Part shown: piece by piece, positions 10,354 to 22,300 of the stretch
How positions within the stretch are numbered: the first letter of the stretch is position 1
Layout: every line of letters starts with the position of its first letter
From: Micropterix aruncella
Lineage: Eukaryota > Arthropoda > Insecta > Lepidoptera > Micropterigidae
Length of the DNA: 64,000 nt
Assembly (NCBI GenBank): GCA_944548615.1
Contig: OX155973.1
Location: 21,337,728-21,401,727 of the forward strand
Reading direction: 5' to 3'
The notes under the pieces: generated by a model
Database searches by the model: none
The model's input: only the letters and a program-made list of their open reading frames with translations
What the model was told of the DNA's origin: nothing
Position numbers and translations under genes: made by a program

Positions 10354-13300
10354 CTGTAAAAGAGGAAAAAAAAGACATCAAATGACCAATGATATAGATC
10401 TATACCTTTGAAACCCGTCCACCAGAATATAGAGAAGAATTGCGATGCGTAAAGGGGGCATTCAAGTATTACATAACGCAATTTTTGAAGATTTTTGACC
10501 CTCCCTTCCCCCATATAACACGCCATAACGTTTTTCTGTACCCCCCCTCCCCCTCCCTAAACGTTACGTAACACCCAAGTGACAATTTTTACCTAAAAGT
10601 TATCATTATGTTGCGCAAAGTACCGGAAAGTCGCTAAAATACCTTTGTTATTGTTTTAATCGCGTTTGCAGTAATAATAAATAAAACAAGAGATTTCTAA
10701 CTTGCAATACATGCGTATATTGTTTATTTTATGTATTCATATTGTTATTTACAATCATACATTTTCAATGTTATTTACAATCTTACATATTTAATGTTAT
10801 TTACAATCGTACATATTCAATGTTATTTACAATCATACATATTCAATGTTATTTACAATCATACATATTCAATGTTATTTACATTCATACATATCCAAAG
10901 TTATTTACAATCATACATATTCAATGTTATTTACATTCATACATATTCAAAGTTATTTACAATCATACATAAACAATGTTATTTACAATCATACATATTC
11001 AATGTTATTTACATAAACTTTTACTACTAATCTTACATTAAATTATGCCGTTTTCCTGACTTGGCCCTGTTCTTACAAACATTTTTGGCTTCATCCACCA
11101 TTTTTCTTCTCATGCATTCTCCTATTTTAGCTTTTTTAACTAATAAACTTTTAAAATTTAAAAAAAAAACTGTTACGTAACGCCTTGTAATGCATCGTAA
11201 CTTTACAAGAGCCCCCTTTCCCTCAAATTGCGTTACGTATTTCTTAAACGTCCCGAAAGATGCTTAAGATAATAAAAACAACAGTAACTGCAGGCTGGTA
11301 TGTGAATAGATGCTTGCCTTCTGTTTTGGAAAAAGTCAAAGAACGACACGACGCCCATGAAGCAGTATGATCCTCCATCATGACAATGCTCCAGCTCTCT
11401 CCGCCAGTCAAACAAATCCAATTTTTAAATACTGTAAATATAGAATTAATGGGTCGTCTTCCGTACAGTCCTGATCTTGCGCCCTGTGATTTTACTCTCC
11501 CGGCAGAGGGAAAGTATTGTGAACGCACTTTTGTGTGTAAGCATAAGTGTATGTGTGTGCGTATTTCCTCCGTGATAGCGTCCAAACGCTTCATCCGATT
11601 GAGCTGAAATTTGGCATGCAGGCATCATTTGATCATGGCAATGGTTGAAAAGATTGTGGTTGAAATCAGGCCACCAGGGGGCACGCTAGTCATACTTCAA
11701 TCTCGAAATATTGGACTAAAGACATATAATTCGGCACACAGATGCCTTGTTGGGCCGAAACCACATTGTGAAATTTTAGTAAAATACAAGCGGCAAAAAT
11801 ATTTTTTAACCTCTGCCATATTTATGAAAATACTACTCCATATTGGAAAAAAACACTTTAACCACCCTACCTTTGGGTTATTATTCAAGAAGCAGGTAAA
11901 TTATTGTTTTTTTTTTTATGAGCTTCCTTATTAACAATACTTGCTTAATGCTTCAGGCCTCGGCCCCTCAGCCGATTGTCAAGTTGATGTCCCAAAACAT
12001 TTTAGTAAAAATTAGTAAAAAATAAAAAAAAATAGTAAAGCAAACCACTGTACCCATAATTAAAATGAAACATATTAACATAATAAAACATAATAAAATG
12101 AAACAAATTAAATTAAAATTAAATTAAAACGGGGTCGTCACGCTGAATCGAATTGTGGCCGATATCGGCCAATTGGGGCTCTAGGGGTTAAAATATACTA
12201 GACAAAATATATAGCGGTTTATATAAGCAATTTTTATATGGCGGTTTTATTATAAATTTGAAGACATATAATCTTTATATACTTTTTTATAATTATTTCT
12301 ATTTAATAATATAGCGGACGTATCAGGTAGGGCTTATCCACGGAATCACGTATCCACGGTATCAAGTATCCACCAAAAATACTACAAATATATTACGAAA
12401 ATACTACTAAATTATCACAAGAATACTACTGGGGGAATTGACGCGCGGGGCTTGCGGGTGGGGGGGGCTTGCAAAGGGCTTAGCGCGGAGGGTTGGGGGT
12501 TGGCTGGGAGGGGGCGTTGCCGGATTAAGTTGCAAGAGGGATTAGAAAGGGGGGTCGAGGGAGGGGAACGAGGGAGGGGGCGAGAGGGGAGGGGCGAGGG
12601 GGGTTGTCTACATGCCGGAAGAGTCTTGAAGTGACCTAACGGATTTTTTAATTTTTCCCTAAAATTTAGGATAAACTCGGAGGAGTACGCATTATGAATG
12701 CAGAGGTAGTAACGGCCTTCAAAACTGCCGCGGAAGAGGTGCCTAAAGAAGGGTGGTCTAAACGCTTCACACAATGGTTCAATCGCATACAACCACATAC
12801 TGATTGCCATGGAGCTGTTCGACGGACTGTTGGCGTAGCCTGACTGTGGATTGTATTGTCCGCCAAATCTTTACGTTCACTCCATAGGGGACAGAATGGC
12901 TCGACGTCTGTCGATATAACTTCCTGAAGTGGCGGGTTTGTCCATAGCAATTCATACCCCTCGATTGCCACGGAGAATACATGGAAAAGCAATGAAAGAA
13001 TTTACATATTTATATCTGATTTTATTTTTGTATTCAAAAGATCTACAAGGCATATGTGAGACCTATTCTTGAGTATAGATATCAGCTCTGGAAAACCTAT
13101 ATATGCAAAGATGTAGATGTCCTGGAAAAGGTGCAGCGAAGGACAACTAAAATGCCAGTGGACCTGAAGAATAGGAATTATGAAGATCATTGGTATTGCT
13201 TGGACTGACTACTCTCAAACAATGAAGACAAAGAGGGGAACTGGATACATATAATATTCTTGCTGATTATTAGGATGTACTTGAGCTAAAGAATATTTAC

Positions 13301-16300
13301 AAATTCAACTTCAACACAATCGAGATCACAGTAAAAACTCATTCGAGAACTATTTAAATCGAATCCTTTTAAGAACGTTCTGCATGTGGACATGTGTATG
13401 GAATAAACTATGATTTGAAGCGGTTCAAGCTCTGTCAATCAGTCTAAAAACAAACAGACTCGATTTGTACCTAAAAGCTTGTCAATATTTTTAATGACTA
13501 GTTTTACAGGATCTGATTTGGACGTATAAGCAAAGCTGTGTGTACAGAATAAATAAAGATAATAATAATACTTACCAAACTGCCCAAATCTGCAAAATCC
13601 TTCCCGCACGTCTCGCAAGGTTTCCTCTCGCTTCTCGTGTGTGAGAGTTTATGTCTTCGGTAAGCGGCGTAAAACGAAGCGGTGTACGGACAGAGGTGGC
13701 AACTGTAGGGCCGCTCGCCCGAATGCACGCGCATATGCACCTTTAGATTCGTAACTGAAAATGAATATAGAACATTACTGAAAAAATCTGAAACGCTAGC
13801 TTTATTTCATCAAATGCTGGTACAGAGATCAAGATAAATGGTGTGCATTTTATTTCTTTATTTATTTTAAACATTATTCAGGAGCTTTACAGACAAATCC
13901 AATTTGCCCTTCAATATTAAATCTAGTATGTACAAGTCTATAATAACTGACTTAGGTAAGGAAGCTAATGCGGACATTAAAATAATAAAAACTAAGTATT
14001 ATTTGTCATGACTTTGAAACCTTATATCTCTGTAAATATGGGCCTTATCTAAAGCGTATCTTAAATATGGGCCTTACCTAAAGCGAATCCTTGCCCGCAA
14101 GTTTCGCAGAGATGAGGTTTTAGGCCGGTGTGAAGGGACTTGTGCGTTTTCAATGCTTGCCAATTTTCAAAACTGTAAAATAAAATAAAACGTAATAACA
14201 AATTATTAAGGTGGACTAAAAGACATCAGTAACCAGGGCAGATTTCGCCTTTTGCACTTTTACCCCCCCCTCCCCCCCCCCCCCTGTAATCGCGGTCCAC
14301 ACTCGCACATGAGCTGTAGAGGAGTTTCCTCACCTCTTGGCAGAACCTGCACATTTTCATGTCCCGGAGCTTGAGGTTGTACATGTGTTTGTTCAGGTTG
14401 CGCGGTCTAGGGTGGATCATTTATTCTTTCTTCAGAATTTTAAAACCTCCCTATACGGAAAAGATGTGCTATGGTATATAGAACCAAGGGAAAAACAAAA
14501 TAAAAAAATACGTTTTGGTTATGTACTGCCGCAAGGGGGTTGAACTCTAGGTGTTTAAATCTTTTTATGGTAAAAAGGGAAAGTGATTTCTGTTAGAGGG
14601 AAACAGGCATTTAGTACTTTATAATGTTTATATGAGAGGACACATACTTGTAACCATTTGGTTACAATAAAAAAACATATACATTTACTAGGTTCTTAAC
14701 ACGCTTTTATCAGGTCGACCTGTATGTAACTAACTATGTAATGGAATCTAAGGTAACTAATTTAACCATCTTCCAAGAATCGTAGCGTCATGAAAATTGG
14801 CAGCTGTATGTAGTTCTGATGACAATACAATAATATGGTACTGTCAAACTGATCTGATGATGGAGTCGGAAGATATGAACTGGAACTTTATGATGGAACA
14901 TCGTATCATAGCTGTGTTTGGACTTGTTAGAAAAGTCTTGGAATGAACTTTGACCACGATTAGGTTCAAGGTCTGATGATGAAGCCGGAAGATAGGCACT
15001 GGCATTCCATGATGGAATATCGTATCATAGCCATGTTTGGACTTGTTAGAAAGGTCTTGTAATGAACTTTGACCACGATTAAGTTTCAAGGTCTGATGAT
15101 GAAGCCGGAAGATAGGCACTGGCATTCCATGATGGAATATCGTATCATAGCCATGTTTGGACTTGTTAGAAAGGTCTTGTAATGAACTTTGACCACGATT
15201 AAGTTTCAAGGTCTGATGATGAAGCCGGAAGATAGGCCACTGGCATTCCATGATGTAATATCGTATCATAGCCATGTTTGGACTTGTTACAAAGGTCTTG
15301 TAATGAACTTTGACCACGATTAAGTTTCAAGGTCTGGTGATGAAACTGGACGACATGAACTAGCATTCCATGATGGAATATCATATCATAAACGAATTTA
15401 CCGCGTGAAATTTGTAGGACCCGACGTTTCGGTGACGTTGCAGCCGCCGTTGTCTAGGGTAGACTGAAGAGCTGTCAGTCCGTTGTTTTGCGGGTAGGCC
15501 GCAAACCGCTGCCGCCACTGCGTAGGTTATAACGGTGGTGGGGGGCCGGGCTCGGAGCGCGGGAATTCTTAAACGCCGAACGCAAAGACGTAAAACAGGA
15601 TACAGTGAGTGTTTGTGTGCAAGACGGATTTTAAAAATTCCCGCGCTCCGAGCCCGGCCCCCCACCACCGTTATAACCTATGCAGTGGCGGCAGCGGTTT
15701 GCGGCCAACCCGCAAAACAACGGACTGACAGCTCTTCAGTCTACCCTAGACAACGGCGGCTGCAACGTCACCGAAACGTCGGGTCCTACAAATTTCACGC
15801 GGTAAATTCGTTTTCTATCCTATTTATAATGTCAAACAACCGCGATAGTCTTCGATTTTATATCATATCATAGTCGTGTTTGCACTTGTGGGAAAAGTCA
15901 CGTAATGGAAATAATCATTTGCATTTATAAAAGCGTGTTTTTAGTGTTTTTTTTTACTATTAATTTATTTTTAGAATAAAATTATTAAAAACATAAAAAA
16001 CTAATTGAAAAAAATATATATATTTTTTTTTTTAATAAGCATTGAGACTTTTTTTAAATGGGGACCACATTGAAGTGCTTGCATCACACTTTTTCTAGAT
16101 CACTGTCAAAATGACCAAAATATAAAATTGCGTAAAAGATTAGTATTTATCATATCATAGCTAGATCGATCATCATAGCCAGATCAATAGATTATTTCTG
16201 AGCACCGCAATATAAAAAATGCAAAATAAAAACGGTGCTATGTCAATATGCCTTTCTTCCGTCGATATTATACTTTATAAAAGAGACAATGGTACTTATT

Positions 16301-19300
16301 TTTATAATTTATCGTTTAGAATTAAGAGGCATTAAATAATATGTGACATCATACCTTTTATCGCACTTATTGCATTTGTGCAACCCAAACATATGCGATT
16401 CTATATGTATTTTTAGCGCTCCTCTGAATTTGTAGACTTTGCTGCAAATATCGCACTCAAATTTCTTCTGATCGGAATGTTTTATGAGGTGGAGTTTCAT
16501 AGAAGCCGGATATCGAAAACCTACGATTGAAAACGAAATATTAATAATGAATTTTAAGTTTCCTAGGCTGATAGCCAGACGTCATTATAATACCCAGCCT
16601 CAGATGTATACTTACGCCGATGACACCTCTTTATTTGCGTGTGATACGGACATTAATACCTCAGGCCCCGATTGGCCGATATCGGTCACAAAACGATTCA
16701 GCGTGACTGCCCCGTTTTAATTTAATTTTAATTTAATTTGTTTTATTTTATTATGTTTCATTATGTTAATATGTTTCATTTTAATTATGGGTACAGTGGT
16801 TTGGCAGTAATTAATGTTTTGGTGAGACAGTGTCGTAATTCAATTTTTTTACACATTTTTACAAAATTTTTTTGGGACAGCACCTTGTCAATCGGCTGAG
16901 GGGCCGAGTTAGTTAGTTAGTTAGTTATACTGGGCGTTCCTCCGCAAGTCGACATGCAGTGTGCCTATTTTGCGTGTAACGGGGGTAGCGCTATTCCACC
17001 CACCCCAGTTCCTCGACGAAAGCCAGCAGGGCTTTCAGGTTTCCTGCCGCCTCGCGCAGGGTGCCTGGGGTCCCAAGGTGTTTTGTCCTGTATACTTCTA
17101 CCTGTTCACAATCTAGCAGAATGTGTTTTGTGGTTTCTTCCGCCTCCATGCATGCTCTGCACATTGGGCTATTCGTTCCGCCCATTTTGAAGAGGTGTTT
17201 GTTTAGTGTGTTGTGTCCTGTTATCAGTCCCACTAGTTTGAGTAGTTGGGGCCTTTTTGTCCTTAGAAGTGTTTTGGTAAGTTTGTGGTTGTATTCCATT
17301 ACTATTTCTTTGGTTTGTCTGCAGGTGTCTATCTCTTTCCAGTGTGTTTGATGTAGTTGTTTGTAGTGGTTGTCAAGTTGGTTGTTTATGTGCGAGTATG
17401 GTAGGGGCACGATAGGTTCGGGTCCGTATGCCGGTGTGTCTGAGCCCTTACGGGCTAGTTCATCCGCAGCATCGTTTCCTCTTGAGTTACTGTGTCCCTT
17501 GATCCATTGCAGTGTCACCTTATTGCCTTTCCCGCATACCTCGAGGAGGCTTTGATGACATTCGTATATGAGCCCGGATGTAAATCTATCGCTTCCCAGT
17601 GCCTGTAGCACTGACCTGCTGGGGGGCCGAGGCCTAAAGGGTTAATACGGCTTCTCAAAACTTGCAACACGATTTTAATAAGATACAGGAATGGGCCCAT
17701 AACAATGGGCAGATATCAATGCCGAAAAAACTAAAGTTATGCATATCAGGTCATCCCAGGCAAGAGAACGAGGAAGTAGCTTTGCAATTAAATTCCACTT
17801 GCATAACTGTCTACATGATCCACAACCGGACTGTCGGTGGAGCATATAAAAAAAGTCGATGCTGAAAGGTACCTTGGACTAACGATTAATAAAAAATTCA
17901 ACTGGGAAGTGCACATTAATAACATTTGCAAAAAACTTTAGTCAAATAATTATAAAAATCTACCACTTAAAATCTACTTTTTGCCCTGGTCGAATCTATT
18001 ATTGCTTATGGAATTACAACCTACGGCAACACATTTAAGTCTTATACGAGGGCAATTCAGAAACTAACCTCCGATTGGTCACAGTGCGGGTAGTGGGGGG
18101 AGTAGCGCGCCATCTGTGCATTCACGCGCTCAGCAGGTCAGTCGGCATCAAGCCGTAGTCGAGTGAACATCGTACCTGCGCTAGTTTAGTTTTTGTGGCA
18201 GTTTGAAATGTGTGCTGCAATAGAAAATCCCGCCAAATGTGAAGTGCGTGCTGTTATACGGTTTTTTACAGCCAAAGGATACTCTGCAGCAGCTATTCAT
18301 CGTGAGCTTTGTGCCGTGTACGGACCAAAAGTTATGAGTGAAGGAGTTGTCCGTGAATGGGTACGTTTATTTAAAAGTGGACGAGAAAACGTTCATGATG
18401 AAGAGAGGAGTGGTAGACCATCCTTGGTGACTGACGAACTCGTTCAGACAGTTGATGCAAAAGTTCGTGAAAAGCGACGTTTCACAATGGCGGATTTGTC
18501 TACTGATTTTCCACAGATTCCTAAGACTCTTTTGTACGAGATAGTGACAGCAAGATTGGGTTACCGTAAGTTCTGTGCACGATGGGTGCCCAAAATTCTT
18601 ACCGACCACCACAAAACTTAAAGAATGGCCTCTGCATTAAACTTTCTGTCACGTTATGCGGACGAAGGAGAACCATTGTTAAACAGAATCGTGACCGGTG
18701 ACAAAACCTGGATTAAGTACGTGAACCCTGAGACAAAAGAACAATCAAAGATGTGGGCACATTCAGATTCGCCTACCAAACCAAAAAAAGCCCGGCAAGA
18801 TTTTTCTGCCAGAAAACTGATGGCAACGGTGTTTTGGGATGCCAAAGGGGTGTTGTTGGTTGAATTCATGGAACGTGGGACGACCATAAATCAAGACGTG
18901 TACTGTGAAACACTAAAAACATTACGACAGGCTATACAGAACAAACGCCGTGGTATGCTGACTTCCGGTATCGTTTTTTTGCACGATAACGCCCGTCCTC
19001 ACTCTGCTCGCAGAACAACAGCCCTTCTTGAGTCCTTCAAGTGGGACGTTTTCAACCATCCACCTTACAGCCCAGATCTGGCGCCAAGCGATTATCACCT
19101 CTTCATGCATATGAAGAAATGGCTCGGGTCCCAGCGGTTTGATGACGACGAAGAGCTCAAAGATGCGGTCACAGGCTGGCTCAAGGCACAAGCGGGTGAT
19201 TTTTATGCAGAAGAAATTTCAAAGCTTGTGAAGAGATACGATAAGTGCCTCAATCGTTATGGAGACTATGTCGAAAAATAGTGCAAAGATGTAGTTGTAA

Positions 19301-22300
19301 GATGTATATATTAAAATATTTTTACTTAACTTGGTGTATTTTTTTCAATCAACCGGAGGTTAGTTTCTGAATTGCCCTCGTATATCGCGCATCACATCTC
19401 TACAACACCGAATTTTAAAAATAATAGTTCCAAACAAGATTCGAAATAAAATCAGAAATGACCAGATAGGACTTTTCAATTATTGTGACATATTACCAGG
19501 TAATGTATTATTTATTTATAGATTGACAGTTCAATATTTCGAGACTGATGAGTTCCGAATTTATGTCCAACATAAACACGGCACTAGACAGATACAAAAT
19601 GAACGGCTACTCATCCCTCCTTTTCGCAACCTTTATGGCGAAAGAAGATTGAATTGGCTAATCCCTCATATATTCAACAAAATTCCTCTACATTTAAAAA
19701 CTTTTAAAAAATGTACAAAAATAACAAAAAAAAGAATTAAAAATAGTTAGCTTTAAAATAAGTGAAAGTGAAAAGGAGGGATGTATATACACGTGTAAAT
19801 GATACGAATAAGATTCATATTTTATTATAGTAGAATTAAGTACGTTCATCTTTTTATGTAAATATTATCAAGGGGGTAGCTTTCTGTGCCGACTAATCCT
19901 TACTAATGTAGCAGATAATGCAGCAGTTATATTATAATATGACCAAAATAACCACTAAAGTTGCACTGAAAGTCACCCTATCATAATCTCCAGCAGGTAA
20001 GCCTTAGGCTTGGCTGGATTTTATACAAAGCTGTATTTAAAAAAAATGGGTATTAAATTTTTTAAAAAGATCCAGGGGGAAGGGGGGGTCAAATATGTTA
20101 TATTTTAGATCTTCGCCATCAATCACCGTTATTTTTTGTAGGCGGACTATTATGCCTACGATAAATAAAATACTAACGGAGCTGCCATGGAGCTGCCATG
20201 CCATAGAGCTGCCATGCCATAGACTATGAGACTTTTTAACAAACATAATTCTTAAAATAGCAATATTTAAATGTTCGGCAATTATTCGGCAAACTAACTG
20301 AATATTTGACTGAAATAATAAATAAATACAAACGGAGCTGCCATGGAATTCACCGACCGGAGTCGGGCCCATCATAATACTATTTTTTTTACACTTCTGG
20401 GGGGTGAGCAGTGGATTCCGGACTTACGAACCGGCTGTGGTAGGTTTAGGACAGCTGTCTTGCCACATGTGAGCGTTCACCTTGCCACCCATTCACTCCC
20501 CCTTCGAAGCCATAGAATTTGAGATGCGCAAATCGCAGTTTTAGATAATTTTTCTAAGAAAGAGTTGATTATTTTTCTGGAAAGGCCAAGATCTTTAAAG
20601 AGGTGAAATAGAGATTTAGCTGGCAGGCCACGAGCGCCAACTTCCACCGCGTGAAGGTGAACAGTGAAGCCGTTCCGGGTTACGGCATTTGCAAGATCAT
20701 GGTATTTATTTAATTTGTACTCGTGGTCTTTTGGGATATTTGATTCCCATGGAACAGTTAATTCTACGATAAGAGCCACCTTCCGAGATAGAGAGTAAAG
20801 AGTTATATCTGGACGGAGGGCTGTGCATCCGAGACTTTCAGGGAATTTATACTGCTTAGAGACCGAATCAACCTCCAGAATCCAATCTGTAGCTTTCTCG
20901 ATTATTGAGAAAGGTTTTGTAGTTAAATGTTTTTTGCCTTTAGAGCCATCCCGCACAAACTGTATTGGGGGTTTGGAGGATACTGTCAAACCCTTGTTGG
21001 CACGAGCCACTGAGAGACTAATTACCTCGCGAATAACAGCGAGAACTTTGTCATGGCGGTAAGTGTACCGTCCTTGATCTAAGGCCACCTTGCAGCCAGC
21101 TAGAATGTGCCTAGCTGTGCAAGGGGTATTGCTACAGAGGGGACAAGAACTATCCTCGGCAAAGCTCCAACGAGCGAGGTTACTGGGGTCTGGAAGTGTA
21201 TGCTGAAAGGCATTCAAATAAAATTTCAGCATCTCTGGCGTCCAGTCATAGAGCATTACCTTCCAGTGCATTGGAGGCGGAATGCAAAAGTCACCAATTG
21301 TTGTCCAATCATTCTGGCATTGAAGGCCAATAGCATGAGCCATACTCTTGCTGTCGTAATCTCCCCGGAAAAGAGACTTCTTCAAGTCCACGTCGCTCGT
21401 GGTTGTACTGCCATACCCCAGACCAGTGCCATTCTGGCTGATTCCAGTAAGGAACCTTTTGTGGAAGTCTACGCGGGCTTGTAGTTCATTTGAATCACTA
21501 CAGCCACTTATTACGTGCTTCGATATTGCCGGATCTTTGGAATTGCACAGAATCGAATTTTTGGTTATTCTGGAGTTGGCGTAGAGCAGAGAGGGCAGTT
21601 TAAGCGCTAGCCCAAAATTTTGTTTGGACCTGAAGAGAGTCGAGGGGTCAGCTGGTTTGGCTAAGGACAGCCAGGATTTTAAACTAGCTGTCACCAGTGC
21701 ATCTAGACGGGACAGTTGGGTTTTGGTAAAATCGTAAATAAGAAAGGGCCATGACAAATGTGACGTTAGATAATTGTCATAGATCCAGGCCTTACGAGGG
21801 CCAGAAATTAGCAAGGCATCTATTTTCGCCAGGCAACTTTTGAAATGCTCTATAACATGATCGCCCGAGACGTCTTTTCCCTGATGGGTGATTTTTCTGC
21901 CGAGGAATTTGAAATGATTGTTTGGGTCTATAAGGGAGATATTAGAGCCCTTATAGACCAATTTGGGGTCATAGGATGTAAATTTTGTGCCCATGCGGGC
22001 GAGTCCAAGGCAAAAACATTTGGAGGGCTTCACTTTTATACAGCCTGACCAGTCGCAGAAAAGCTCCACTTTCTGTAATAGCAGGGAAAGCTGCTTGGGG
22101 CTTCTGGTAATGAAAGTTAGGTCGTCGGCAAAAGCGAGGCACGACGAGGTGTATTGGCCGTCTGTTTTAAAACGGTAGCCCCACTTCCTGTCAAACTGGC
22201 TCAGGCTTTCCAGAAGTATATTAAAAACTATATTAAAAATCGTCGGGGAGAGGCAACAGCCCTGAAATAGTCCAATTGAATATGGTATAGAGCGGGTAGT

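Larger units (their letters stand above)
14696..15947. mobile_element. TIR element with internal ~120-bp satellite
   Basis: Ends share AACACGCTTTTAT (14698-14710) with its inverse ATAAAAGCGTGTTTTT (about 15926-15941). Inside the left end is a palindrome CAGGTCGACCTG, then a conserved stretch, then tandem 120-bp units. A shorter inverted copy of the same element lies at 32350-32662. A Penelope-like element has inserted within it. I recall similar sequences from Lepidoptera; the superfamily is unknown. Confidence 0.6.

Noticed and set aside
10731..11030. 99-codon frame of repeated YLQSYIFNVI
   Set aside because: Artefact of the 26-bp minisatellite read in all frames.
12415..12810. Proline-rich 131-codon minus frame
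   Set aside because: Runs through the C-rich strand of a G-rich block. Purely compositional.
14844..15317. 157-codon minus-strand frame with repeated HHQTLKLNRGQSSLQDL
   Set aside because: It follows the 120-bp satellite, whose unit length is a multiple of three. No start context, and no conservation in the copy at 32.4 kb.
15391..15830. CRISPR-like or bacterial inverted repeat structure
   Set aside because: No regular spacers. The arms match Penelope-like termini elsewhere in the window.
21107..21484. Plus-strand frames antisense to the LINE endonuclease (repeated in every copy)
   Set aside because: Exact shadows of the real minus-strand ORF. Their conservation follows from copy identity.
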